DNA of 35,071 nt, taken from an uncultured Eubacteriales bacterium. Its GTDB lineage: Bacteria > Bacillota > Clostridia > Christensenellales > UBA1242. The translations under genes were made by a program, and so were the position numbers. Under the pieces are notes generated by a model. It searched no databases, was not told where the DNA came from, and worked only from the letters and a program-made list of their open reading frames with translations. Below, in pieces: positions 6,374 to 14,494 of the stretch. Location: NCBI GenBank assembly GCA_949841245.1, contig CATKYT010000011.1, positions 1-35,071 of the forward strand, in the 5' to 3' direction. Each line of letters starts with the position of its first letter. Positions within the stretch are counted from its first letter, which is position 1.

Positions 6374-8755
6374 ATGAAAAAGTTGATTTTGCCAATATTG
6401 TTTGTGTTTTGCATCGCTTTCACTTTTGGTGGAATCTCTTTCAATGTGGCAAAAAATTTGGCTTTTGCAGAAAATTCTGCAACCTTAATGGAAACAGTCA
6501 ATGCTGAAACTGTTGACAGTGCAGATAAGTTGGAAGAAATTTTCAATAATTATAATTCTGCCAATTACAGCAAAACAAATTTTGTTTTGACTGAAAACAT
6601 CAATATGTCAGGAAGAATTTTAACAACAACTTTTGGCACAAAAGATAATCCATATCAAGGTGTTTTTGATGGTCGTGGTTTTGAAATTTCCAATTTAACC
6701 TTGGATTTAAGTGAAAATTCAGAAAATTCGCAAGCGGTTGGATTTTTTGGCAGTGCAAATCATGCGACAATCAAAAACTTTTCATTAAGAAATGTAAACA
6801 TTACGTCTGGTTTGGCAATAGACAATTATGTTGGTGCTTTGGTTGGAAAAGCCGATGATTGTGATTTAACCAATTTGCAATTTGAAGGCATATTTACATA
6901 CAACAATCTTAATGTAAATTCTAATTTAGATTTTGGGCTTCTTGTTGGAAATGCAACACTTTGTGATTTAACTCATGTGATTGCAAGACAAGCAAATTCT
7001 AATGTAATCAATTTCAATTTTGAAAAATATGATGGAAAGAAAGCTAATTTTGGTGGTTTAGTTGGTTCTTTAACAAGTTCTAAAATTCTTTTTGGAGTTG
7101 TTGGTTTCCGAGTTAATTGTGATTTAACAACAGATTTCAATGGCAATGTTAATGTTGGTGGTGTTGCAGGAACAGTTGCAGGAAACAGAGCCAGTGTTGT
7201 AAATGTTGCACTTTATGATTTGATTTCTTGCAACAGAAAAACTTTGGCTGGGGCGAATGTAGGGGAAGTTTTTGGAGAAGTTTTTGGAACTATCACAAAA
7301 GGTAACTTATCAGACATTCATTTCAACAATAATGGACATGAAAGAATTGCCAAACTTAATGATTATAAATATTTAAATTCAAACAATTATGACAACATTA
7401 TTTCAACACAAGAAAATCCAAACAATTTGACAAACGAACTTACATATTTTAAAAAATTGAAATGGAACTCTTTTGAAGTTTGGGATTTTGAAAAAATTTG
7501 GTATCTTTCTGGAACACAAGCAGGGCTTCAAACTTTTATTGGCAATTTTAATTTTGATGTAGATTTAAGCACCAATTCTAAAATCTTGAAATCTTCATTT
7601 GAAGCGACAAGTTGTCGTTATGGAGATTCAGTTAAGATGACATTTGCTTTCTGTAAAGTTGACGAAGAAAATGAAGAAAGTGAAAGTATGAGCAAGTTTT
7701 ATGACATAAAGGCTGTCATGATTGGTTCAACTGAAAAGGTGGCAATCACCACAAGTGTTGATGCAAGTGGAAATGTTTTCTATACTGTCAATGAAGAATC
7801 AAGTCCTTATGAAATCAAAGCAATTGAAAATGGTTTCGAAATCACAATTTTGCAAGCAAATCGTTACACTGCTGGCACAAATTACAGAATTAAAACAGAA
7901 CCTAAGACAACTTTTGCACTGAATTTTACAACCAAAATTTTTGATGAAAATGGACAAGTTTCAACTGAAAAACCTGGTTATGTTTTCCGTGCAGGGAATG
8001 ACAGTTTAAGATATTCTAATTTGACTTTAAACCCAGTTTATGACACTTCTTATGAAATTGGAACGATTGCACTTTCTGGCAAGGCTTATACTTGCATTGG
8101 TTGGTATTTGTCAGTTGATGGTGAAGATGATGTGCTTATCACAAAAGATCAAACTTTATCATTTACTTTTGGTAAAGAGTTGATTTCAGATGATTGTGAC
8201 ATTTATGCACTTTACAGTGATGACGCTTGTGTTGCAGAATTATCTTTTGACAGTGGGATTTCAAAAGTTAAATTTGATGACATTGTTTACAATAAAAATC
8301 AACAAATTTCACTTTCAAAAAGCAGTAGTCAATTGACTTTGGAAGTTACAGTTTTAGATGGTTATAATTTTAATGTAGATGAATTTGTAAACGCCTTAAA
8401 TTTATATAAAAATGAAAATTCGGAAAGTCAATTCTTCTGCAAAAATTTAGACAGAGTTATCAATGATAATGATGCAACCACAACCTATAAATTTTTGCTT
8501 GATATGACTGCATTAAAAGATGAATACAAAAACAATAATGGCAATTTTAAATTTACCATTTCCACAACAAAGATGGACGAAGGAAATTCTAACAATGGTT
8601 TAATTTGGATTATTGTTGGTGCAGTAGGCGGAGCAATTTTACTTGGTGTTGCCATCTTCTTAATCGTGTTCTTTATTAAAAGAAAAGGTGGCGGTGGTGG
8701 AATGTCATCAGGTGGTTCATTTAAGAAAAAAGACTTTAAAAACATGTATTATTAA
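6374..8755 (+). CDS. Large surface protein with GLUG-like repeats and C-terminal membrane anchor
   Basis: The 793-residue product starts at ATG 6374 after AAAGGGG; an upstream ATG at 6347 lies over the -10 box. A signal peptide (MKKLILPILFVFCIAFTF) ends near AFAEN. Residues about 120-290 contain GLUG-like beta-helix repeats with recurring VGALVGK, FGLLVGN, FGGLVGS and VGGVAGT units. A later segment (about 520-620) with GYVFRAGN, CIGWYLSVDG and IYALYSDDA looks like the Gly-Trp-Tyr pattern of InlB/Listeria-Bacteroides repeats. A transmembrane helix begins near residue 742 (LIWIIVGAVGGAILL), followed by a Gly-rich basic tail (KRKGGGGG to KKKDFKN). There is no LPXTG motif. Such repeats occur in bacterial adhesins and cell-surface proteins; the ligand is unknown. 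Confidence 0.8.
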   Translation: MKKLILPILFVFCIAFTFGGISFNVAKNLAFAENSATLMETVNAETVDSADKLEEIFNNYNSANYSKTNFVLTENINMSGRILTTTFGTKDNPYQGVFDGRGFEISNLTLDLSENSENSQAVGFFGSANHATIKNFSLRNVNITSGLAIDNYVGALVGKADDCDLTNLQFEGIFTYNNLNVNSNLDFGLLVGNATLCDLTHVIARQANSNVINFNFEKYDGKKANFGGLVGSLTSSKILFGVVGFRVNCDLTTDFNGNVNVGGVAGTVAGNRASVVNVALYDLISCNRKTLAGANVGEVFGEVFGTITKGNLSDIHFNNNGHERIAKLNDYKYLNSNNYDNIISTQENPNNLTNELTYFKKLKWNSFEVWDFEKIWYLSGTQAGLQTFIGNFNFDVDLSTNSKILKSSFEATSCRYGDSVKMTFAFCKVDEENEESESMSKFYDIKAVMIGSTEKVAITTSVDASGNVFYTVNEESSPYEIKAIENGFEITILQANRYTAGTNYRIKTEPKTTFALNFTTKIFDENGQVSTEKPGYVFRAGNDSLRYSNLTLNPVYDTSYEIGTIALSGKAYTCIGWYLSVDGEDDVLITKDQTLSFTFGKELISDDCDIYALYSDDACVAELSFDSGISKVKFDDIVYNKNQQISLSKSSSQLTLEVTVLDGYNFNVDEFVNALNLYKNENSESQFFCKNLDRVINDNDATTTYKFLLDMTALKDEYKNNNGNFKFTISTTKMDEGNSNNGLIWIIVGAVGGAILLGVAIFLIVFFIKRKGGGGGMSSGGSFKKKDFKNMYY

Positions 8756-8756
8756 T

Positions 8757-8785
8757 AAAAAACTCACATTTTTTGTGAGTTTTTT
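8757..8785. terminator. Bidirectional terminator between convergent genes
   Basis: AAAAAACTCACA (8757-8768) pairs with TGTGAGTTTTTT (8774-8785) around a 5 nt T loop. The A run on the left and T run on the right let it serve both the GLUG gene and the convergent lipoprotein gene. The following 8786-8912 is extremely AT-rich and shows nothing else. Confidence 0.9.
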
Positions 8786-8912
8786 TTGTTTTTTTTATAA
8801 TTTTATTTATTTTTGCAACAAATTAAATTGAGCAAAAACAACTTTTTTTTGAAAATGTTTTTTAAAATTTTAAAACAATTTTTTGGCTAAATTAAATAAT
8901 TAAAAACAAATT

Positions 8913-9929
8913 TTATGCTTTAAGTTTGTTTGCAATTGTGTTGTCTACAACATTTTCAAAAACTGATTTTTCTGACAAGTGTTTTGCATTAATCATGACA
9001 TTCATAAGTGTGTCAAAACTTTCTGGTGTCATTGCCATATCTTGTGACCATGCATCGATTGCAAGATATTGTTCTACGGCAACTTTAAGTTCTTCTATGC
9101 TGTTGTCTTTAAAAGAATTTTTAAGAGCATTTGCAACAATTTCAGAGTCGTTGTCGTGGATGAAATTATATCCTTTGATGACTGCTTTCAAAAACTTTTC
9201 TGCAACATCGCCATGATCTTTCAAGTAACTTGATTTAGCAATGAAACATGTATATGGAATGCTTCCAGAAAGTTCGCCAAGACTGGCAACAATGTGACCT
9301 TTGCCTTCTTTAACCATTTTGGTTGCAGTAGGTTCAAAAAGTGTGCAATATTCAACACTTGAATCTTCCCACCAAACACTTGCTGTCAAGTTGAAAGCAA
9401 CATCATCACGGAAATTAATTTCATTTTCGCCAGTGCCGATTTTATAGCCTTTTTCATTTGTTTCGATGATGTATTGAAGTGTCATTGCAGGAAGTCCGCC
9501 TTTGCGTCCACCGATGATTGTTTCTCCAACAAGGTCATCAAGAGTGAAATTGTCATGTTTGTTTTTTGCAACAATGAAAGAACCATCGCAGTGAGTTAAT
9601 TGACCAAAAACTTTTGGAACATCAGCAATGCCTTCTGCTTCAGTGTAAACTGCTGTTTCTGGACCAGCCAAAATGATGTCAGCAGAATTTGCAACAAGTG
9701 CTTTCATTGATGTGTCAGAACCACCGCCATTTGTCAAGTTTACTGTTAAACCTTCTTCTGCAAAGAAACCTTGGTTTATTGCAACATAAAGTGGTGCATA
9801 AAAAATGCTGTGGGTAACTTCATTCAGTTCGATGGTGTTGTAGTCTTTGCCACATCCGACAAAAAAACAACCTGTGATTGCAAGCATGCATGTGACACAT
9901 AACAATCCTAACTTTTTAAAAATTTTCAT
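8913..9929 (-). CDS. ABC transporter substrate-binding lipoprotein, NMT1/SsuA/ThiY type
   Basis: The 338-residue protein has a lipoprotein signal with a lipobox LAITGC and a second Cys a few residues later (VGCGK). The mature part begins with the family hallmark: strand, then HSIFYAPLYVAINQGFFAEEGL, followed by GGGSDTSMKALVANSADI and a GRKGGLPAMT segment. This is the periplasmic-binding fold used for aliphatic sulfonates, taurine, nitrate-like ions or thiamine precursors. No ATPase or permease gene accompanies it in the window, so it must work with a transporter encoded elsewhere or act as a stand-alone sensor. The start has an excellent site AAGGAGG. The substrate cannot be read from the sequence. 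Confidence 0.88.
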   Translation of the reverse strand: MKIFKKLGLLCVTCMLAITGCFFVGCGKDYNTIELNEVTHSIFYAPLYVAINQGFFAEEGLTVNLTNGGGSDTSMKALVANSADIILAGPETAVYTEAEGIADVPKVFGQLTHCDGSFIVAKNKHDNFTLDDLVGETIIGGRKGGLPAMTLQYIIETNEKGYKIGTGENEINFRDDVAFNLTASVWWEDSSVEYCTLFEPTATKMVKEGKGHIVASLGELSGSIPYTCFIAKSSYLKDHGDVAEKFLKAVIKGYNFIHDNDSEIVANALKNSFKDNSIEELKVAVEQYLAIDAWSQDMAMTPESFDTLMNVMINAKHLSEKSVFENVVDNTIANKLKA

Positions 9930-9995
9930 TTTTCCTCCTTACACAATTCAAAATATGCAAAAAGCATAAATTTGGTTAAGAGTTTGCTAAAATGT

Positions 9996-10024
9996 TTGGA
10001 AAAATTAATAACATGGTGTATACT
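9996..10024 (+). promoter_or_regulatory. Promoter of the valS operon, TTGGAA-17-TATACT
   Basis: TTGGAA (9996-10001) and TATACT (10019-10024) are 17 bp apart. The leader to ATG 10045 can be only about 14 nt and holds an AGGAG site, so there is no room for the T-box riboswitch that controls many valS genes in Bacillota. Confidence 0.8.
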
Positions 10025-10044
10025 TAATAAGAATAGGAGATTTT

Positions 10045-12639
10045 ATGGAAAAGACTTACGAGCCTTCAAAATTTGAAAATCAAATTTATGCAAAGTGGTG
10101 CAACGAAAAATATTTTTCCACTAAACCAAACAAAAATAAAAAGAAATTTTCAATTTGCATGCCACCACCAAATGTGACAGGTAAATTGCATGTGGGACAT
10201 GCTTTAAACAACACATTGCAAGACATTATGTCAAGATATAAAAGAATGTGCGGATTTGAAACATTGTGGACTCCTGGAACTGACCATGCTGCAATTGCTA
10301 CGGAAGCAAAAATTGTGGCTCAACTTGAACAAGAAGGTTTGACCAAACAAGAAGTTGGCAGAGAAAAGTTTATAGAACGCGGTTATAAGTGGTATGCCGA
10401 ATATGGTTCAACAATTTGTAAGCAGTTTGAAAAACTTGGAATTTCTTGTGATTGGGACAGACTGGCTTTTACCATGGACGATAATCTTTGTCGTGCAGTT
10501 CGTCATGCTTTTGTGGAATATTATAAACAAGGTTACATCTATAAAGGCAAAAGGGTGACAAATTATTGTCCGCATTGTCACAGCACAATTTCTGACATTG
10601 AAAACGAATATAAAGACCAAAACACAAAATTGTGGCACATTCGTTATCCTTTTGAAAACGGTGTGGGTGGAATTGTGGTTGCAACCACAAGACCTGAAAC
10701 GATGTTTGGTGACACTGCTGTTGCTGTTAATCCAAATGACCAACGATATAAAGATATGATTGGTAAAAATGTTATATTGCCAATTATAAACAGACCAATT
10801 CCAATTATTGCTGATGAATATTGCGAAATGGAGTTTGGAACGGGTGCGGTTAAAATTACACCAGCACATGACCCAAACGATTATGATATGGGGCTTAGAC
10901 ACAATCTTGAAATGATTACTGTCATAGATGACAATGGAAAACTTAATGAGAATGCGGGTAAGTTTGCCGGACTTGACAGAATTGAAGCCAGAAAATCGAT
11001 TGAAAAAGAATTGCAAAATCTTGGCGTTTTGGTTAAGGTGGAAAATTATAAAAACAAGGTTGGAACTTGCTGTCGTTGTGGAAGCATGACTGAGCCACGA
11101 GTTTCAGAACAATGGTGGGTTAAAATGAAAGATCTTGCAACTCCTGCCATTGAAGCGGTTAAAAACGGCGACATCAAATTTGTGCCAAAGCGTTATGAAA
11201 AACAATATTTTAACTGGCTTTGCAACATTCAAGATTGGTGTATATCTAGACAATTGTGGCTTGGACACAGAATTCCTGTTTTTACTTGCAATGATTGTGG
11301 TTTTGTTGACGCTTGCGAAGAAGATTTGAAAGTTTGTCCAAATTGCGGTAGCAAACATATTTCACAAGACCCAGATGTTCTTGACACTTGGTTTAGTTCT
11401 GCTTTGTGGCCATTTTCAACTCTTGGTTGGCCAGAAGAAACAGAATTTTTAAAATATTATTATCCTACAGATGTGCTTATCACTGCATATGACATTATTA
11501 CATTTTGGGTTATCAGAATGGTTTTCAGCAGTTTGTTCTTTACAAAACAAGTTCCATTTAAGGATGTTGTCATAAACGGAATTGTCAGAGATATTCAAGG
11601 CCGTAAAATGTCTAAAAATCTTGGTAATGGAATTGACCCAATTGATGTAATTGAACAATATGGAGCTGACAGTTTAAGACTTTCTCTCGTCAATGGAACT
11701 TCAACTGGAATGGATATAGGTTACAGTGTGGATAAGGCAAAAGAAAGCAAAATCTTTATTAATAAATTGTTTAATGCCAGCAAATTTGTGCTTTTAAACA
11801 CTGAAAACTTAAAACCGAAACCACTCACACAGTTTAAACTTGATGAAAAAGACAGATGGATTTTGACAAAAACACAAGAAATCATCAAGTCAACAATTAA
11901 AAATCTTGAAAAATATGCTTTTGGTGTTGCAAGTGTAAATCTTATTGATTTCACTGTTGGCACTTTCTGTGATTGGTATATTGAAATCAGTAAACTTGAT
12001 TTAAACAGTGGCGATGAAACAAGAAAAGAAAAAGCACAAAACATTTTGCTTTATGTGCTTACGACAATTTTAAAATGTTTCCATCCATTTATTCCTTTTG
12101 TAACAGAAGAAATTTATCAAAATTTGGCTGTTCATGATAAGTCAATCATGATTTCAGAATTTCCTAAGGTTGATGAAAAATTATGTTTTAAAAACCTTAA
12201 ATTTGATGAAATTATTTCTGTTGTGAAAGCGATAAGAGCGACAAGAAGTGAATATAATATTCCTGACAACAAAAAAGTGACTATAAACATTTTGCCTGTA
12301 AGCGAAGAAAAGTTGTTGACTGAATCTTTGGAAATTATTGGTAAACTTGCTGGGGGAAGTGAAACAAAGATTGTTTGCAAGGAACCAACAGAAAAGACAG
12401 CCAAAATTGCCACTTCCATTTGCAATATATTTTTGCCAATGGGAGATTTGGTGGATGAAAAACAAGAATCAGAACGCTTATCGAAGAAAATTGAAGAACT
12501 GAAATTTGAAATTTCAAGAAGCGAAAAAATGCTTTCAAATGCAGGTTTTGTGGCGAAAGCTCCAGTTTCTCTTGTGGAAGCAGAAAAAGAAAAACTTGCC
12601 AAAAATAAAGAATTTTTGGAAAAGTTATTGAAAAATTAA
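10045..12639 (+). CDS. valS: Valyl-tRNA synthetase
   Basis: ValRS charges tRNA-Val with valine in the cytoplasm. The 864-residue protein has the class I signature HVGH at residues 49-52 in the family context PPPNVTGKLHVGHALNNT, the editing (CP1) domain with ATTRPETMFGDTAVAVNP, and two zinc-binding knuckles (CCRCGSM and CNDCGF with CPNCGS). The second signature is KMSKN (521-525) instead of the common KMSKS. The C-terminal tRNA-binding coiled coil is present (ESERLSKKIEELKFEISRSEK). Length is normal for a Bacillota ValRS. It is the first gene of an operon with three small downstream genes at gaps of 32, 14 and 14 nt. Confidence 0.97.
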   Translation: MEKTYEPSKFENQIYAKWCNEKYFSTKPNKNKKKFSICMPPPNVTGKLHVGHALNNTLQDIMSRYKRMCGFETLWTPGTDHAAIATEAKIVAQLEQEGLTKQEVGREKFIERGYKWYAEYGSTICKQFEKLGISCDWDRLAFTMDDNLCRAVRHAFVEYYKQGYIYKGKRVTNYCPHCHSTISDIENEYKDQNTKLWHIRYPFENGVGGIVVATTRPETMFGDTAVAVNPNDQRYKDMIGKNVILPIINRPIPIIADEYCEMEFGTGAVKITPAHDPNDYDMGLRHNLEMITVIDDNGKLNENAGKFAGLDRIEARKSIEKELQNLGVLVKVENYKNKVGTCCRCGSMTEPRVSEQWWVKMKDLATPAIEAVKNGDIKFVPKRYEKQYFNWLCNIQDWCISRQLWLGHRIPVFTCNDCGFVDACEEDLKVCPNCGSKHISQDPDVLDTWFSSALWPFSTLGWPEETEFLKYYYPTDVLITAYDIITFWVIRMVFSSLFFTKQVPFKDVVINGIVRDIQGRKMSKNLGNGIDPIDVIEQYGADSLRLSLVNGTSTGMDIGYSVDKAKESKIFINKLFNASKFVLLNTENLKPKPLTQFKLDEKDRWILTKTQEIIKSTIKNLEKYAFGVASVNLIDFTVGTFCDWYIEISKLDLNSGDETRKEKAQNILLYVLTTILKCFHPFIPFVTEEIYQNLAVHDKSIMISEFPKVDEKLCFKNLKFDEIISVVKAIRATRSEYNIPDNKKVTINILPVSEEKLLTESLEIIGKLAGGSETKIVCKEPTEKTAKIATSICNIFLPMGDLVDEKQESERLSKKIEELKFEISRSEKMLSNAGFVAKAPVSLVEAEKEKLAKNKEFLEKLLKN

Positions 12640-12671
12640 CTAAAGAAAACAAAATTTAAAGGAGAAAAATT

Positions 12672-12923
12672 ATGTTGGAATTTAGATATGACACACAACT
12701 TTTGATTGAAGGCGAAAATTTGGATGAAGAAAAGGTTAAAGATTATTTTTTAAACAACTTTAAAGGCGATTGTTTAATTGCTGTTGGTGATAGTGAACTT
12801 ATTAAAATTCATTTTCACACCAATGAACCATGGGATGTTTTGAAATATTGTGCCAGCCTTGGCGAAATTTGTGACATTGTTGTTGAAGATATGGACAGAC
12901 AAGCAAGGGGTCTTAAAGGTTAA
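12672..12923 (+). CDS. Stand-alone middle domain of FakA (DAK2/DegV fatty acid kinase) type
   Basis: The 83-residue protein matches the central domain found after the DhaL kinase domain in FakA/YloV: an opening beta strand FRYDTQLLIEGEN, then FKGDCLIAVGDSELIKIHFHTNEPWDVLKY and GEICDIVVEDMDRQ, which fits the FakA pattern GDSLVVVGDDELIKVHVHT...ENMREQ. There is no kinase domain and no C-terminal DegV-binding domain, so it cannot phosphorylate fatty acids by itself. The His pair in the HFHT motif is retained and may bind a metal. It has a good ribosome site (AAAGGAG). It sits between valS and a HAD phosphatase. Its role is unknown; a regulatory or scaffold role is a guess. Confidence 0.7.
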   Translation: MLEFRYDTQLLIEGENLDEEKVKDYFLNNFKGDCLIAVGDSELIKIHFHTNEPWDVLKYCASLGEICDIVVEDMDRQARGLKG

Positions 12924-12937
12924 AAGGAAATTGTTTC

Positions 12938-13432
12938 ATGAACGAAGTTACACAAGATTATATTAAGAAATTTCAAGGTAAGAAAATTTTTATGGATTTT
13001 GATGGGACATTATGTGAATATAGATATAATGACCATGTAGGTGGAGATGAAGATTTGTGGGATTTAACTGGACAAACAAGAGAAGAACTTTTGTTCGGTG
13101 ATGCTTATTTTAAAGCGAGACCTTTGCAAACTGTTAAGAATTTTTTGAACAACTTTGATTGGGAAAACATCTTTATTTTAGGTTGGGTTTTAACAAATAA
13201 TGAAATTGACCAAAAAATTGAATGGTTGAAAATTCATTATCCACAGTTTAAAAGAGAAAACATATATTTTGTTGCTTTTCCTTTAATGAAACATGAAGTA
13301 ATGGAAACTTTTTGTAAGAAATATAACATTTCTCATTCTGATGTGGTTTTGATTGATGACAGTTTGAAAAATATTCGTGCCGCAGAAAAAGAAGGATTTT
13401 CTGCTTATCATGTTACAAGTTTGGTTGATTAA
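12938..13432 (+). CDS. HAD-superfamily hydrolase, probable phosphatase/nucleotidase
   Basis: The 164-residue product has HAD motif I, MDFDGTL, with Asp20 the expected nucleophile and Asp22 the acid/base, and a late motif VVLIDDSLKNIRAAEKEG (motif IV, two Asp for Mg binding) near residues 140-157. The middle contains a small cap-like insertion (LWDLTGQTREELLFGD). Size and cap layout resemble small 5'-nucleotidase-like HAD enzymes, but the substrate is not evident. The ATG follows AAAGGAAA by 7 nt and lies 14 nt after the FakA-like gene, so it belongs to the valS operon. Confidence 0.85.
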   Translation: MNEVTQDYIKKFQGKKIFMDFDGTLCEYRYNDHVGGDEDLWDLTGQTREELLFGDAYFKARPLQTVKNFLNNFDWENIFILGWVLTNNEIDQKIEWLKIHYPQFKRENIYFVAFPLMKHEVMETFCKKYNISHSDVVLIDDSLKNIRAAEKEGFSAYHVTSLVD

Positions 13433-13446
13433 GTTTTAGGAGATTT

Positions 13447-13944
13447 ATGAAAGAGAAGCGTCAATTTTTTGACTTGAATTGCAAACCAACTGGAAAATAT
13501 TACTACCCGGGTGATGTTGTCCCAGAAGGCTGTTTGGTTATTGTTGTTATGATTGCGATTGAAAACAGTCGTGGTGATTTTTTGATGCAAAAGCGTTCAA
13601 GATTTAAAACTTCTCCTCTAACTTGGACGGTAACAGGTGGGCACCCTTGTTTTGATGAAACTAATGTGCAGGGTATGATAAGAGAAGTTAAAGAAGAACT
13701 TGGACTTGATATTCAAAATGACAAGATTGAAAGTTTTTTCTTGGGGTGCGATACAGTTTGCAGAGAAATGTTTTATTGTAAAAAAGATTTGGATATTGAC
13801 AAACTTGTAATATAACCAGAAGAAGTTGAAGCTGTTGCATGGTTTTCCAGAGAAAAAATCTTGCAGATGATTGAAAATGGAGAATTATCTAGAAATCAAA
13901 CATTCTTTTACCAAAAATTCTTTGAATGGCAAAATAAAAAATGA
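13447..13944 (+). pseudogene. Nudix hydrolase interrupted by one in-frame TAA
   Basis: The frame encodes a Nudix hydrolase with a complete Nudix box: G65, E71 and REVKEELGL fit the pattern G-x5-E-x7-RE-U-xEE-xG-U. After 122 residues a TAA stops it at 13813-13815. The same frame then continues for 42 codons with family-like sequence (PEEVEAVAWFSREKI) to TGA at 13942-13944, followed at once by a terminator. Restoring the TAA to CAA (Gln) would give a normal 165-residue Nudix protein with an intact helix at the end. This is a single C-to-T change, so the decay is recent, or the stop is read through, or it is a sequence error. The box upstream of the stop is intact, so a short product of 122 residues might still fold poorly or act partly. 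It is the last gene of the valS operon. Confidence 0.85.
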
Positions 13945-13970
13945 CTTGCTTTTATAGGCAAGTTTTTTAT
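13944..13970 (+). terminator. Terminator of the valS operon
   Basis: ACTTGC (13944-13949) pairs with GCAAGT (13958-13963) around an 8 nt loop, followed by a T tract. It begins on the last base of the second Nudix stop, which supports that stop as the original gene end. Confidence 0.85.
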
Positions 13971-14005
13971 TTTTAAATATTTTTTGAAAAATTTGTTAAA
14001 AATAG

Positions 14006-14060
14006 TTGACAGTTGAATTATTATTCAACTATAATAATAACAGTTGAACAATTATTCAAT
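14006..14060 (+). promoter_or_regulatory. Metal-responsive promoter with two ArsR/SmtB-type operators
   Basis: TTGACA (14006-14011) and TATAAT (14030-14035) flank an 18 bp spacer filled exactly by the inverted repeat GTTGAATTATTATTCAAC (14012-14029). A second copy, GTTGAACAATTATTCAAT, lies at 14043-14060 just past the transcription start. The two begin 31 bp apart, about three helical turns, so two repressor dimers would sit on the same DNA face. The TTGAA...TTCAA arms fit ArsR/SmtB-family operators. The downstream repressor most likely regulates itself and the pump here. Confidence 0.85.
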
Positions 14061-14077
14061 TGAACAAAGGAGTTTAT

Positions 14078-14494
14078 ATGAACAAAAAATCTGATAACAG
14101 TTGTGGATGCAACACAAGTTGTAAATGTGGCAAGACTAAATATGCGTCATCATGCGACTGTAATATAATTCATGAAGAAGCGGTGAACAAAGCAAGACAA
14201 TCTGTTTTGGATGAAGATTCTCTTATTTGTGTTGCTGATTTTTACAAGGCAATGGCAGACAGCACAAGAATTAAAATTTTAAATTTGCTTTTCAAGCATG
14301 AATTGTGTGTTTGCGACATTTCTGTTATTTTGAATATGACAAAGTCAGCAATTTCTCATCAACTTCAAAATTTGAAAGAGATGAATTTAATTAAAAGCCG
14401 AAAACAAGGAAAAGAAGTTTGGTATTCTCTTGCAGACAGACATGTGGAAGAAGTGTTTAAAATCAGCTTAGAACATGTGTTGGAGGAAAAATGA
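14078..14494 (+). CDS. cadC: CadC-type ArsR-family metal-sensing repressor
   Basis: The 138-residue protein is a winged-helix ArsR/SmtB repressor. The recognition-helix region reads MTKSAISHQLQNLKEMNLI and the metal-site motif ELCVCD in the alpha-3 helix (here alphaR-adjacent) is that of CadC, which senses Cd, Pb and Zn with Cys pairs. The N-terminus is unusually Cys-rich (CGCNTSCKCG, then SCDCNIIHEE), giving more N-terminal thiols than the two of staphylococcal CadC. ATG 14078 is chosen because AAAGGAG lies 5 nt before it; an in-frame TTG at 14060 is the last base pair of the second operator. Its stop overlaps the pump start by ATGA. Metal identity is inferred. Confidence 0.88.
   Translation: MNKKSDNSCGCNTSCKCGKTKYASSCDCNIIHEEAVNKARQSVLDEDSLICVADFYKAMADSTRIKILNLLFKHELCVCDISVILNMTKSAISHQLQNLKEMNLIKSRKQGKEVWYSLADRHVEEVFKISLEHVLEEK

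Noticed and set aside
10408-12602. Several long minus-strand open frames opposite valS (also opposite ileS and cadA)
   Set aside because: They lie fully inside well-conserved synthetase or pump genes, have Phe/Ser/Asn-rich composition from reversed codons, and lack ribosome sites.
13813-13815. Reassigned stop codon (TAA read as Gln)
   Set aside because: Many intact genes here end in TAA with family-correct lengths, so TAA is a normal stop; local mutation or readthrough is simpler.
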